A DNA stretch of 64,000 bases from Fagopyrum homotropicum (Eukaryota > Streptophyta > Magnoliopsida > Caryophyllales > Polygonaceae): NCBI GenBank assembly GCA_033239125.1, contig BSWB01000002.1:2699001-2763000 (forward strand), in the 5' to 3' direction. The position numbers were made by a program, and so were the translations under genes. The notes under the pieces are model-generated. The model ran no database searches, was not told the origin of the DNA, and worked only from the letters and a program-made list of their open reading frames with translations. Of this stretch, positions 10,374 through 23,500 are shown one piece after another. Each line of letters starts with the position of its first letter. Positions within the stretch are counted from its first letter, which is position 1.

Positions 10374-13300
10374 TTAGCCCATCCAAAGCTTCAATACTCG
10401 GTCCCTGCCACCCGATGCAACTTTCTCGCCATCAGGACTCCAATCCACAGCAAATACCTGACACAAATGGATAACCGAAGTATTAGTTAATGCAATTGGT
10501 TTCAATGTCAAAGAACTCGACATTGAAATTACCTCATCAGCATGCCCTGGGAGATCTTGTTTCAATTTCTGTGTCCTGATATCCCAAATCTAAACAAGAA
10601 GAGTTGAACCTTAAATTAAGACCCGAAATATGTTGCTTCTGTAAATTATCAAAGCGGATAATTTACCTTCAATGTGGAGTCTTTGCTCCCACTTAAGAGC
10701 AACCTACTATCAGCAGACCAACTGCAATGCAGCAAAAAAAAACAAGAAAGCAAAGAGAATAGTGAGCGAGTTTAACGGCGTGATGGGTGAAGTGGATAGG
10801 TAATTACTACAAGCACATTAGTACCTTATCTGATAAACAGGTCCAACATGGCCTCGAAAAGCCGCGACAAACTTCCCTGTAATGCCATTCCACAACTTTA
10901 CAGACTTGTCAAATGAAGCACTTGCTATCCATTGACCATCAGGGGAAAAGTAAACATGGTTTACAAGCTGCGGAAAAGAAACGAGTCGGCCGCTCAAAAA
11001 CGAGATTTAGCAGCAACAGTTACAGCAGTAATAGTACAAGTAACATTGTGAAGTTAGATTAATCGAAGTACGTTGTACCTGTTGATGGCCAGTCATTCGG
11101 GTTTTTGGGTGTTTGCTTACTGCAGGCTCCCATAGAAACATTGTGAAGTCATCAGAACCTGAAACCAGTCTCTCAGGGGCATTGGCTCTCATTTTGTTGT
11201 ACTTAGCTAAAGCCGTCTATAAATGCAGGAAATATACCAAAATTATATCGTTTTATTAAGGATAAAAAGAGAATGCACATAAAAATAATTTCCCAGAACA
11301 CATTATAATATTATACAGCTTAAACCCTTTAGCAACACAAATTACCTCCTTCATTTCCTCCGGGGAAGAAAATTGTCTCCCTGTGTGATCAAATGCACCA
11401 GTACGTAGGACATACTCCGTGCTCAGTGCAAGAGAATTAACCCAATGTCCATGGCCCTTCAATAAAAAAAATTATATAAAGGAAAACTAAACAAGTTTTA
11501 GGAAATATTAAGATTGAACTAATGGGTCGGATTATTATTGCATGACAACATGGATCCAAGGAGTACTGAGAAAACAATATTCAAATTTTCAGAGGAACCT
11601 AGGCAACGAGTATTTTGTTGTAGAAAGTAGCACATAAGCATACCTTTAACTCTCGAATTAGTTTCCCTTGTTTAGTTTCCCAGACTTTTATAGTACAATC
11701 TTGAGAGCTGTCAAAGAAAAGAATAAGAAACTTTCATCAGGAGATTCAAACTTATAAGTGGAGTTATTTTAGATAACATAGTGTTTCCCTCGGATAGTCA
11801 GTCTAGCTCTCCATCACAAAGATCTGGGGACAAAACCTATCTCCCTATTTGGCAATATAGAGACATTTCTTCGAAAGATCCTGAGTTAAAAATCTAACGC
11901 CTAATTAAATGAAATGGTTGAATGATCCATTTGCTTTAGATTTTAGACTCATAGAAATCAAAGCTGGAAAGCTGAATAACTACTCAAATTAGATCACAAA
12001 TTTTACAGTCCATCATTGAACATAAAGGTAATAAGTGTAGCACTTCATTATTGCAGAAAGTAAATGTACGCTTACAAAGGAGAAGAAGATAAGTGGCCTA
12101 ATGAATATACCCGGTATATATGACACCATCACCACCCCACTTGACACAAGTTACTGCCAAGGTATGCCCACTTAGACAAATGACAGATCTCTTCAGGGTA
12201 ATGTCCCATATTCGTGCATCCCCATCTTTACTAGCACTCACAAAGCGACGACTCGGAGATTGAAGGTGGACTGGTTCCCAAGATATGCCAGTGATCCACT
12301 TCTTATGACCCTGATGTGCAAAATTATAAATTACAATGTTGTGAGTAATTTAAAATACCACATCATATATATCTTCATAGTTGACATTCAATAATATAAA
12401 TCATATGAATGAAAATCTAAGCTAATATGAGACATTTTAGGTAAAGTACTAAGCATGTATCAAAATAATTATGGCGATACAAACCCAAAACTCCAGAAGC
12501 AAAATTAGCCTTCTATTTTCATTTCTCTCATTTCTAGTTCTTGATTTTCCATTTCCATATCTATAAGGCACTTCTTCATTATACTGTCCACTTTTTCCAT
12601 GTTCATCATTATCCTGAATTTCAGTTATTAAGTATTTAAAGTAGTATAAGAGTTAGTTATTTTCTTTTAGAAATAAAATGGAGGCAGAAATTTTGTATCT
12701 TTCATAAAATATATTGAATAACTTACTGAATCTGTTCCACTTTTTCTTTTTGTTTGGTTTCTAAGGTTGGATGCTAGTTCATCAGTCTAAGATTCCTAAT
12801 TGTGACACAAGAACCACAAGTTGATCTTTATCATACAATTAAAATTTCAAAAGATCAAGCAAGATGTAAGAGAATGGATTAGGTTCGACACTTGATTGGC
12901 TCTCTACTGAAAAAATCCAATACAGAAACATACAGTTATCAAACTAGAGATACACTTATTCAATTGATCAACCCATTCGGTATGAACTTAGAAATTACCA
13001 TAAGTGGAGTGCCTGATGCCTTCCCTGTCTGTGGATCCCAGCACATAAGCTCACCGGTTTTGCTTCCACTAACTAGATGCTTGCCATCTGGGGACCATGC
13101 AATGCAAAGAACCCAATTCTTGTGCCCTGAACAGACAATTTTAAATAGCATCCTCTTTTTTAGAAGTTATAGAATCTAATACCAACACAAAAATGATTCT
13201 GGCTGCAAAGAACTATAAAAATTTCATATCATTGCAAAATATGAAATTAAGAACTTCGTAAAGACAGGACTAATTCCATTATATTCATTACACAAGCAGT

Positions 13301-14262
13301 GAGTACACAATAGTACAATCAAAACAAACCTGTACAAGTGAACATGGGTGTTTGTGTACTCAAGTCCCAGAGCCTAACAGTTGTGTCGCCTGAACCACTA
13401 GCCAATTGTCTCCCATCTGGACTAAACGAAACTGAAAGCACAGCTTCTGTATGACCTATAATATGAAATATATGAAGTTTTAACAAATGAAAGCATAGGC
13501 TGCATAGCTGACACCTAGACCCGTATTGATAAGCTATAAAGTTCACAGTCGACTAAGGATAACCAAAACCATTGTCTTCCATCTAAGAAAAAAGATAGTT
13601 TTCACAGCTTCGGATGAACGAGAAGGACTTGAACACAATGAGCTTACCGGCAATAGTAGAAGAGCAACGATTTACAGGCCGAATGCGAAAAACAGCTTGT
13701 GGTTGATAGACGATCTGAACTACTTTCTCAACAGACACTGCAAACACATCAAAATCAAACTTGTTCAGACTGTGAAAAGAATATAATTCAAACATAAACT
13801 CTGCTTGAACACAAATAATTGGGAAAAATTAAAAATCAATATCCAGAAAGGCCACTAATTGGTACTCAGATTAGGCAAGACAAACCTTTATTTTTCTGTA
13901 GAAAAGCCCCCAACTCGGTAACAAGTTCTTGGTCTGATACGTAGAAAGAATAAGGCAGTCTCTCTTCCTGAAATTAAGTTATAAGGATGATACTAACAAT
14001 CAGAACTCTTCATTTAACCTACAATCAAACTTTACAATCCCCACAAACTAAAACCCTAAAAAAAATACACAAACTTTAAAATCCAAATGATATAGAGAAT
14101 AAGAAAAATTACAGTGTTGTTGAGAAGCTGGTTGACGATCAAGTGAAGCTCTTTGGGGCCTGCGTTTTGAGGAAGGTACATAGCATCTCCGAGAAGAGTG
14201 CCTTCAGGGTCAGCCAACTGGCACATGACGTTGTTAGTACTCATTTCTCTTTCAACCTCCAT
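10374..14262 (-). CDS. NLE1: Notchless-type WD40 ribosome-biogenesis protein (NLE1 orthologue)
   Basis: Thirteen exons, read from GT/AG sites with frame continuity: 14113-14262, 13886-13967, 13648-13737, 13330-13455, 12999-13126, 12111-12310, 11644-11707, 11346-11456, 11079-11216, 10825-10967, 10667-10721, 10533-10589, 10374-10457. Joined they give 475 aa, essentially the length of plant NLE. The N-terminal NLE domain (about residues 10-75, containing PEGTLLGDAMYLPQNAGP) is followed by WD40 repeats to the C-terminus, with repeated SPDG..ASGS..(T/V)(V/L)(R/K)LW signatures and the ending VLKLWMG. Family knowledge: Notchless binds the AAA-ATPase Rea1/Midasin (MDN1) through its propeller region and helps release pre-60S particles in nucleolus and nucleoplasm; it is essential in plants. 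No stop or frameshift is seen, so the gene looks intact. The start is the first Met of exon 1; a second Met seven codons in is possible. Confidence 0.95.
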
Positions 14263-15290
14263 CCCCTATTTCTCCGAGCAAAAGTTCAATCTTCAATGGA
14301 GATTTTGCAGGTTTAGCAATGGAGCCTGCTCAAGAATAGGTCTGAGTGTTATGGTGAGGAGCTGAACTCCAAACCGGAACTATAACACTCAAAATACGAT
14401 ACCTAATCTCCCGGTTTCTTCTTCTCGCTGCTCACGAATCTCATTAGTCAGTAAATTTCAATAAAACGAGACAGGAATTTGAGAAATTTACAATGAATAT
14501 TCAAAGCAGAACTATACACATACCAAATCTCCTTTTTGTTCTTCTCACTATTCTACTCGTTTGATGAATTGAATGAAATTACTGGATTCAACACATGAAG
14601 AACAGGGAGCTTAATAAACTCAAACACACAATCACGCACCTCAAAACGAATGGAAGAAGAAGAGGATGCCGCCGCCGTCCCGCCACCCGCCGAACAGTAA
14701 ATTTCAAAAGAAGAGGACGTCGCAGCGGCCAGAGGGAGAAAGGACTGCTCCGATGATTGTAAAGCCGAACCAGAGTCTTATGGGCTTTTTCATTTTATTA
14801 GGGTTATAATCGTAAGAATCGAAGCCCACGTGTGTTTATGGGCTCATGGGCTTTTTCATTTTATTATATGGTTACAATTATTATTGTTCATACCGACGTG
14901 TTTATTTCGTGAGAATATATTACATATGATGTTTGTAAAATCAAACTACTTTATGAAATTTGAATTAGGTTTTTGAACATAGATTAGATGGTTTATATCG
15001 ACTTGTGGATAATGTCAAAAAATAAGGTTCTCGATGTCGATGTCCACCAGAGAGGGATTGAGGTCCGAGGGAGAAAGAACAAATGGTCGAGAAAGCGAAA
15101 ATTGTAATTGCGACCCTAATCTTCAACCTTAAAATGTCACGAAGCCCCAACTCGTTTATTGTTTTTTGAATTTTTTAACAACGGTTTAAACCGAGAAAAT
15201 CATAGTAGGTGAAAACTGAATCAATTCTTCCCAACTCATACTAAGGATGACAAAATCGGTTTATTGATTTGTTGGATGTGTGAGGTGTGT
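14263..15290. promoter_or_regulatory. NLE gene upstream region
   Basis: This holds the 5' UTR and promoter of the minus-strand NLE gene. A C/T- and GCC-rich patch near 14660-14700 fits a promoter-proximal leader. No TATA box is convincing. The 14.8-15.3 kb part is AT-rich and carries nothing recognisable before the LINE remnant. Confidence 0.4.
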
Positions 15291-16640
15291 TATCTAACGA
15301 AAAGAGGAGGTGAAGATACATCACTTTCGTGGACCACTGTCCTTGTTGCGCTGACTTAGTGGAATCATTGATTCATCTACTACGGGGATTGTCACGCTAG
15401 GTTATGTGGAAGCAACCACATGTACACCAGATGATGAAAGGTTTATTCGATCAATCTATCATGGACTGGATTAGAAGTAACTTCCTTTTCATCTAAATTT
15501 AATCATGAATGTGTGAGTGAAGTATTTATTTGTTGTAGGTATATGGTGGACTAGGAAATGGCATAACGGGAAAGCTTTCAACGGTATCACCAATTATGAG
15601 GAGAGGCATATTTCGGTGGTGGATAGGGTTGTTGAGTACATTCGAGATTGGAACAAGAACAAGAACAATATTGGACAACACAACGTTACCCCGCCCTAGA
15701 TTCATGTGAGATGGGAGCCACCACTGGTTGGTGCTACGAAGATCAATATTGATGGTTCGAAGCGTGTAGATGGCCATGCTTTTACAGCGGGTGTTGTTAG
15801 GAATAACTAGTTTAGTACCCGCACCTTGTGCGTTATTGTCTAAATAAATATTATATTTTCACTTTCATGGATCATATGTTTGATATCAATTTATAGTAAA
15901 AATTATTTTTATTAATTAATATGACTAACATATGAGAATTAATTTTTTTAAAATAAATAAAAAATATAATTAAAATACTATTACAAAGATTATTATTCGA
16001 GTATTATATTTATACCTTAATATATTATCACTTTTACTTAGATTTAGATAGAGGAGTAAATTTTGATTTAGTTTTAAATTAAATAAATGTGTCAAATTTT
16101 GTTAGAAGATTTGCATTAGATTTTCTCAACAAATCGAGTTACAATATATCAGTTTGTTAATTTTGATTGGTAGATAGGTAGATTTATTTTTTTTAATTAT
16201 TTATTTTAATAAAATTGACGTGGCATGATGACTGTTTACAAATTCTAATAAAAAAAAAATTTTATAAAATAATTAATGGCAAATATGTAAATATGTTGTG
16301 TCAAATCTGTAAATAAATTGGAAAAAAGCTGACGTGAACGACCTTAGAGGTTGACACGTGGACAAAATGGGTGCTGCATTAGTAGTATATATAGACGTGG
16401 GAGAGTAGTTACAAGGATTTGTTGTGAATATTGATATATGTATTGCCCCGATGCCGGAATTGTGGGGCATATAACACGAGCTCAAACTTGCTTGCGATAG
16501 TGGTTGCTTGGGATAGTGGTTGTCGTAATGTTTTGGATTACCTTGCTTATTTCACTATTAGTTTTTCCACATGTTTTAATGTATTGACCGACCTTTTTGA
16601 GATTTCTTTTAGTGAATATTTTGAATGCAAATATTAGGGG
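15291..16640 (+). pseudogene. LINE retrotransposon remnant, zf-RVT/RNase H end, split by a Helitron
   Basis: Around 15535-15806 the plus strand reads a LINE-type junction: GIWWTRKWHNGKAFNG (the W..RN..F motif after the reverse-transcriptase zinc domain), then WEPPLVGATKINIDGSKR, the start of the RNase H domain with its DGS. The frame breaks at 15807 where a Helitron-like element begins. It resumes after 16395 with LQGFVVNIDICIAPMPELWG, matching the same position of the better-preserved LINE at 27645-28720, and ends near LDYLAYFTISFSTCF, the A-D-x-L-A tail of RNase H. Stops and frameshifts (for example 15700-15702) show it is dead. Nothing suggests host function. Confidence 0.75.
15807..16395 (-). 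mobile_element. Non-autonomous Helitron-like element inserted in the LINE
   Basis: Read on the minus strand, the element begins TCTATATATACTACTAATGC (16395 downward). It ends with an imperfect CGCAC..GTGCG hairpin, GGTACTAAA and then CTAG at 15810-15807. The 3' end closely resembles that of the Helitron at 48566-50941. Deleting 15807-16395 joins AATAA to CGTGGGAGAG and restores the LINE frame with the right residue spacing, which fixes both borders. The flanking bases are G and T on the element's strand rather than the canonical A and T. It is 589 bp with no coding sequence. Confidence 0.75.
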
Positions 16641-16746
16641 TCGGGATATTTTACGCGTGAGAATTACTTAACCTTTTTTCTCATTAATACAGCGGGATAT
16701 TCCGCGTGTTAGAATTACTTAACCTTTTTTCTCATTAACATAAGGT
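16641..16746. repeat. Two-copy 51-bp tandem repeat
   Basis: GGGATATT(T/C)..GCGTG.TAGAATTACTTAACC with CTCATTAA occurs twice in succession, with few differences between copies. Function unknown. Confidence 0.75.
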
Positions 16747-19700
16747 CGAGATACGTCCGAAAACCAGTCCCTACTGAAAAAGCGGTTTATGAGACAAGCT
16801 ATTCTGTTTCGAATTCAACCCCTCACACATTACCCATCAACGTGACCTATCGTCGGTGTCATCATACAAACCCGTTTTTCAGGTGAAACATAAAGGTTGT
16901 CCTCTTTACCGGTCTCCGTTGTGTATGTCGTCTTCAGCCTTTCAATTTCCGTTCGCTTTGTATCCCATCTTGTAATGCGGTCGCATCGCAGGTCACACTT
17001 ATCTCTCCCTCTTTCACGGCGAACACTTCAATATGAGATCGCGATTGCTTTTCAATGTTTTCTCTTGCTATCTCTATTATGGCTCTTGTTTTGCCGCCAA
17101 CATGCAAAATCTGTTTCCAAAAAAATCTGACAGTGATCAAAATTAATTTAATTCGGATGTGGGCGTGATCGTTTCCAAAAGAATCTACCATCAAGTTGCT
17201 AACAATTCTGTGAAGTCACTATTAGGTTTTGAAATCGATTGATTAATCAATTGAAATTTGTGAATTTCAAGCTGATTACCCAATAGGGGAAGAATCTATG
17301 GATTAATCAAATGAAATTTGTAACAAACCAAGAAGGATAACCTATAGGGGATTGCATTATATGCGATTGATCAAGTATATAGTTGTGATTATGGATTGTA
17401 GGATATACGAAGGTGATATGGATGCAGTTGATTAGCTGTACAGACTTTTCCGGAAGTTTGATTATGGGTAAGAACCTGCTTTTAGACTAATGTAGTGGAA
17501 GAAGGTCCTACATTTACTTTTTAAACTTTATTATTATTTTTTCCAATGAAAGTTGGTAGACCATCCAAAGTGCTTTGCCTTCTTTAACCATAACCAATGA
17601 TTGGATGCATCCATGTTGGATATGTTCCATTTATAGTAAAGTTTCTGTGTGTGGCTGAATGAGAAGTGCCCATATCTGTTTAGAGTTCAGATAACCCCGC
17701 AAACCTTCTTTCTCTTTGGTTGGTTTTGCTTCTAGCTAATGAATTGTTTTGCAGGGTTGCTATGTCAAGTTGTAATTTGTTTTAATCATTATGATTTATG
17801 ACACAGTTCCCCTTGAACTCTAATACCAGCTTTACATGTGGGATTAGCTTGTAAAAATAATAATCACGAATTGTTTGGTTCTTCTTGTGTCATTACTATC
17901 ATAAGAAAGAAAACTAAATAATTGCTGTTGTCTTTATCTCTTGAGCATACCATTAGGTGTAACCTAGGTTGAAGAACTGATAAGACATGGCTGATTCATG
18001 GAGAAAGTAACAAGAAGTAATGAGCATTGACTTCATTCTAAATCGTCCATAGTTTGCATAACATTTATTCGTGGCACAACTTTTTCTATCATAAAATAGA
18101 GGAACCTCCAAAAATAGTTGGAGAAGTTTATTCATGTATACATGATGTCTAAAGCCAAAGCTTTGATCTGCAATGCTGTTAGGATAAAAGATGTGCTAGT
18201 AAAGAATTAAGAGGATTAAACTAGAAGGAAGGACCATGTTTTCTTAGTGGAAGCCGTGAGGGCTGTGCCTGTGAGAATTTTATCTCAGCTAGATTATCAT
18301 AATGTGATTGTGCCTATTCTTGTGTGTTAAGCTGACTTTGTGTGTGATAAATGTCCTTGTGTTAGTTTTCTTATTTTATACTCTATCAACTGCCTTCAGG
18401 ATATTAAACTCTCGAAGTTACATAGCTCGTTTAATTTCCTTTGGTTTAAAGCTATTTCAGGCTTTCGAGTCACATGGATGTCAATTGTCATGATTACTGT
18501 GTTTCTAATAATTATTTCTTTGAAGATTATATTCTGCAGTCTTTCTCAAAGTTTCAATATTCTTTTAGTGTTTTCTGAGCTCATGTCGTGGAAACACCTA
18601 CTCAGAAAACTAGTGCTCTGATCAATCGTTTGTCTTGTGGTTTTAAGCTCCACCATGACTAAAAACTATTGGCTTCCCCAAGCATCTTTTCTGGCTTCAC
18701 CCCCAGGGATAAGCTAAAATTGATATGCATGAAGATTTCATTCTGACCACAGAGCCATTTCTACAATCAATCATTGTATCTAGATACGCCTTTTGTTCAA
18801 TTTGCAATTTGACAATGGATTCTACTCAAAGGTGCCATGCTGTTAAAGTTATATTTGGTTCAGTTTCTTTTATACCTTTCCAATATTCATCATTTAAAGA
18901 TGCATACTATTGTCACCGACAATGTCTTCTCAAGCAGTAGTTGGAAGAAAAGATGAATCTTCTATAAGATGGATGGACATCCTCCATTATGTACGTTGTG
19001 CTTTATAGGTGTTCATGACATCTATGCTGTTCATGCATATGCATTTGCTGCATACACTGATAATGCTCGGTGTCGGGAGTACAGGAATCGAACCCTTCCG
19101 GTATCTTGAGAGGCGGGGTAGGGGGTTGGCATGAGATTCCCTGACAACTTGTTCGTGAGTCAAATTATACAGGTTGAGAAATTTAGAATCATCAGATTTT
19201 AATTTTCATATTTATTTGATGCAACAAAGGGCCAATTTGCTTTGTTTTCTACTTGGCTGTTAGCCTTAACACATAAAAAAAATGCACAAGACATCATAAA
19301 ACATTGTAACTAAACAGATGTATGCTGCTTATGTGTATATATTTGCTAAGCTAGCATGACAAAATTCAAGATTTTCCATTAGCTTGGAGAATCCAGCTTA
19401 TGCAAGGATATCTATTATTTTTTTGGTAGAATAGGCAAGAATAATATCCTTCAAGAATATTCTAGGGGTCTCCTGTCCCATTAGTTTTTGTGCTTTTAGC
19501 TCTCTTCTCTTGGTGTCATTTCGATATGCTTTACTCCATGAGCGTCTAGAAATACCATGACCAAAACTAAACTAACTAAACATATATTTTTAACTTTTTT
19601 ATGCTGTGAAATGCTACCGGGTTGTATAAATTTCGTACCAGAGTTGGTATAAATTCTGCATCATTTGTCCCACTGGTACTGATGCTTATTAGAAAGCTCA

Positions 19701-20248
19701 GAATTAGTATAATTTAAAAAATTATTTGCTACCAATTATTGTTTTTAGGCTGTTCATTTGGGAAACTTTCACACGAGTCACAACTCAACCAAATATGCAC
19801 TCTTAAGGAACTTGTCATAACATGTGTCGAGTTGGCACCTCCACTTGCAATTTGTTGTTAGGATGAACTTCACTTGGATTTAGTATATTGATTGAGCTTG
19901 GGCTCTCTGTTTCTACCCTAAGATATAATGATCTATTGCCGAACTAGATCAGTTATATGGAATGAGTTGCTTGTATAATTCAGTGATTTTGAGTTAAATG
20001 TGCATCAAGAATCTTATGCATTCACTTGCAAATATTTCATGCGCTATGCATTACAATTACAAAGATTAGGAAACAATTGTCATGGCCTTTTATGTCATGG
20101 TTAAAATTTCCTAGGAAACACCATGATTTATGCTTTAATTTTCACCAGTCCACTGGCTTACTTGGCATGGCATCTATCGGTTCTATTTTCATCCAATGAA
20201 CCTCCTCTTTTATGTCAAATCAATGTTCCTTCTTTTTACCACCTAATG
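16747..20248. other. Intergenic; CKX 3' flank at right
   Basis: No gene is supported. A T-rich stretch with moderate GC around 16830-17110 has an open minus-strand frame of 86 codons with no recognised domain. Near 19070-19110 the minus strand reads GGTTCGATTCC, a perfect internal RNA polymerase III B-box, but no matching A-box or cloverleaf is seen. The right end contains the 3' UTR of the cytokinin dehydrogenase. Confidence 0.45.
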
Positions 20249-22359
20249 TCAAGAGAAGGATATTGCCTTTTGAAATATTCTCTGGCCTGGTGCAAGGATT
20301 GCCAGGGGATCATAGGTTGCTTTTCTTTGTTTGAAGGCTTCCCAACGTGGCCCAAAGTGGGCTTTCCATTCTTCTTGTGTTGGGTAGTGAGGAAGATATT
20401 GCCTAGCTCCAATGCCGGTTGTTTGGCAGAAATCTAGAATTCTTTTGTTTTGGGTCAAGATATAGTCTAGCCCATCAGATCCCGTGGAAGTACGAACCGC
20501 AGATGTGAGGAAAGCCACTAGATAAAATATATCTTCCTCTGGAATCACCACCGAAGTTCTGTTATCCCACCTGCAAATAGTGACATATATTTATTGTGTA
20601 CTTTTTAGAACATAAGTGGAGAAAATTGGACTTGATTATTTGCATTAGAAGTTTACTTTGATCTGTTAACTGGGTAGATTAGAATAGGGCCATTGCTGGT
20701 GTCTGTCACAATATCGCCAAATACTCCTTTCGCGAATTTGTGTATTTTGCTTCTTGGTATAAGGAGATTTAGCCATGGGTGTGGCACTTCCCACAATCCC
20801 TTTGAACGTAGTTTGATCTCGGAGACATGAACTCTGTCCAGGAAGTCTGTGTATGGAACTTCTGATACAAAGAGTGTGGACGAGATGTAGCTTAACTGAG
20901 ACAATAAGCTTTCAGTTTCCTGCATCAAAATATAATTTAGGGTCTTTTATAATTTGCTTTTGAACTTGTTCAAATTTTAGTAAGATATTTAGCATTACAT
21001 ATTACCTGGTTTGCGCGATCAATCTCCCCTGATTTAAAATATTTGGCCACTTCTAGGCAGAACAAAATTTTCCCATCTGACTTGAAGTGGCTTGCCTGAA
21101 CAGGATCTTGTGGGTTGAAAGAATATCTCCAGTTGTTCAGGAGACCCGTCCGGTTTATTATAACAAAGCCTTCGACATAGTCGAATGTGTTCTTTGTAGA
21201 AATGAGATGTTCCTGGTCTTTTGTAAATGTGTCAAAGTCCGAGTACAGGACTCTGATCCATTTTACCTGATCACAATAACATCAAGGTGTTTAGTTACTC
21301 GGCAATATGAACTGCCTAATTTTTAATGAATTTTTTACTTTTACCATTTCCAGTGCTGGTTCAAGTGAGATTCTGGCTCGGGTTATGATTCCAAACTGCC
21401 CTAATCCTCCGAGAACACTGTGGAAGAGCTCGGTATTTTGTTCGTTTGAGCAGTTCATTACCTCTCCTATTCCTGTAAAAAAAAACTTTGAGGTTAATGC
21501 TTCAAAAAGAAGAAAATTACTGATGCAGAAATGTCCAAAAGTCTTTGTACTTATTCATTTCACATGCGAAAAAGTTACGATCTATTACGTTACTACTATT
21601 ATTTTCTCTCTTCATCTATCTTGCAGGTTTGTAGCTGACAATGCGCCTCTGAGAAGCTTAACATTCATGGAAGGGTGATTTACCAGCCAAATTAAAGGAA
21701 ATCAATTTGAAATTATCTTATATGTACCAACCTGTGACAACCTCCAGTTGATGGACATTACTGATTTGAGGGCCATGTCGAAACGCCTGCCCGCTAATCC
21801 CAGCATTGGACAAAGTGCCTCCAACTGTGAGGTGCAAGTAGTCAGTCCAAGATTTTGGTGTCAAACCAAATTTCAAACATTCTTGCAGAATGTTTATCCA
21901 CAATTCGCCAGCAGAAACGTCCACATACGGAAACTGACCATTCGGGTGTACTTTGATCAGCTCATTCCTTTTGAGGGATTCCATCTTGATCACGATCCCT
22001 TGGTGAGCTTGTGCTTGGCCTTGGAGCGAGTGACCGTTCCCTCTGGCTGCAACCGTTAGCTCTGAATTCAGCCCCATTTGCCAAACATACTTTACAGTTG
22101 TGGCAATGTCTGAAACTGATCCTGGATACAGGATTGCCCTCGGTTGCAGCTGGTAAAGATTCCCGAAATCTTTGGCTACTTGATGAAGTTCATCAAAGAT
22201 GAAATACCCATCTAAAGGAATTCTGTCTAGTGAAGGAAGAAGGAAACTCGAGGAACAAAGAGTTGAAAGATTGCTTATGAAGCAAATCATAAGACAGATT
22301 TCTAGGACAACTACACTACTAAGCTTCATATTTTTGCTAGATGAGAAAGAAGAAAGCAA
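20249..22359 (-). CDS. CKX: Cytokinin dehydrogenase (cytokinin oxidase)
   Basis: Five exons: 21732-22359, 21345-21472, 21006-21266, 20657-20919, 20249-20570, joining in frame to 533 aa, a normal CKX length. The enzyme oxidatively removes the isoprenoid side chain of cytokinins. Visible features, in order: hydrophobic signal peptide (about residues 11-37), FAD-binding domain with the GNGHS motif whose His110 carries the covalent FAD, the WTDYLHLTVGGTLSNAG segment with the active-site Asp173, FRHGPQISN, LGGLGQFGIITRARI, then the cytokinin-binding half with KGLWEVPHPWLNL and the family's closing YDPLAILAPGQRIF. The signal peptide implies secretion or ER/apoplast location. A second Met at residue 11 directly precedes the hydrophobic core and may be the true start. 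The GNGHSLQGQAQ context suggests a CKX1/5/6-type clade, which is inference. All key residues are present. Confidence 0.96.
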
Positions 22360-23500
22360 AGGTGATTTTTTTTATGAGTGTAGCTTTTTCTTGTTGGGAG
22401 AAAGAAGCAAGACAAAGCATTGGTGCCCGGGAGAATGAGAGGCGAAGACGGTTATTTAAATATCTTTGGTGAAAGCAAATAGTAGGAGACTGCCTAACTT
22501 TGGGTTAATGAGGAAAGTGTTGTCTTTCAGGATTTTTCTTTTCAGTTCCCTCTTTCTAGTGTTGCAAGCCAACAGATATGCCGAATTCGACACGAGTAAA
22601 GGATGCAAAGATTTCTCCAAATCTTCTTGCACTTTTTCCCCACAGTTGCAACCACGTCCACTGCTTTTCCACATCAACAACAACCTGTGAGCACTTTCCC
22701 TCCTTATACATTCATTTTGTTTTACAGTAAGTTTGTTTTACAGTAAATTTCACATGCATAATCAGAGCACTATCTTAGCTGAATCTTTGAAACTCAATTG
22801 CATGAAGGACATATCAATATCAGAATTTTGGATTCTATCGTTTTCGCTTTGTTGCAATATGCACTTCATTAGTTATTTGATTGAACTTGTTTTCTACAGA
22901 AGAGTAGGAATCTTTGTTTTGTTCATGAATTCTGACAGTGGTCTTCAAACTTTCTTGTCAACTTCTCCGAAAACGGTACGATCTACGTATTTGCATTGTT
23001 GTTGAGAGCACAAGGATGCTGTCTATGCGACACATCATAGTTATTTGTACATGAAGCTTGGTGCATGTGAAGTTCTTTTCTTTTAGGTCTGAGTTAGGTC
23101 CTTTTCAGCTGCAAATAAAGACAATGTTATGAAGCATGATGATTAATGTGTCTAAGCTAGAAGGAGCCAAATATAGAGAGGTATGATAGTTGATGACCCC
23201 CTTTATTGCTTTGCTTTTTACTAGTTGTATTAGTTTATTATTGTTACTATTTGTTTTGTTGTGTGAAATAGACATTACATTGTTCCTCATTAAGTGGATT
23301 CTATCATATTGTTAAGATTTCCTTGTTCTTATGACTACAATATTTGTCAATGCCTTAAAAGTTGTGTGATAGTAAAGATGCAACATTTGAATTGTTTTTT
23401 TGTATAAATGATTTGCATTCATTGAACTTTGCCTATTACTCATGTTGCTTACATTGCATGTAGGACTGTTCATCGGTTCAAATCTAGACTTGGACCGATT
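22360..23500. promoter_or_regulatory. CKX upstream region and intergenic DNA
   Basis: This is the promoter side of the minus-strand CKX gene. The first 100 bases are A/G-rich leader on the plus strand. I see no clear TATA box and no further gene; the short frames at 22456-22690 on both strands lack domains. Confidence 0.4.

Noticed and set aside
16934..17194. 86-codon minus-strand frame containing GGKTRAIIEIARENIEKQSR
   Set aside because: Looks partly protein-like, but I recognise no family, see no supporting exon neighbours, and length is within chance expectation.
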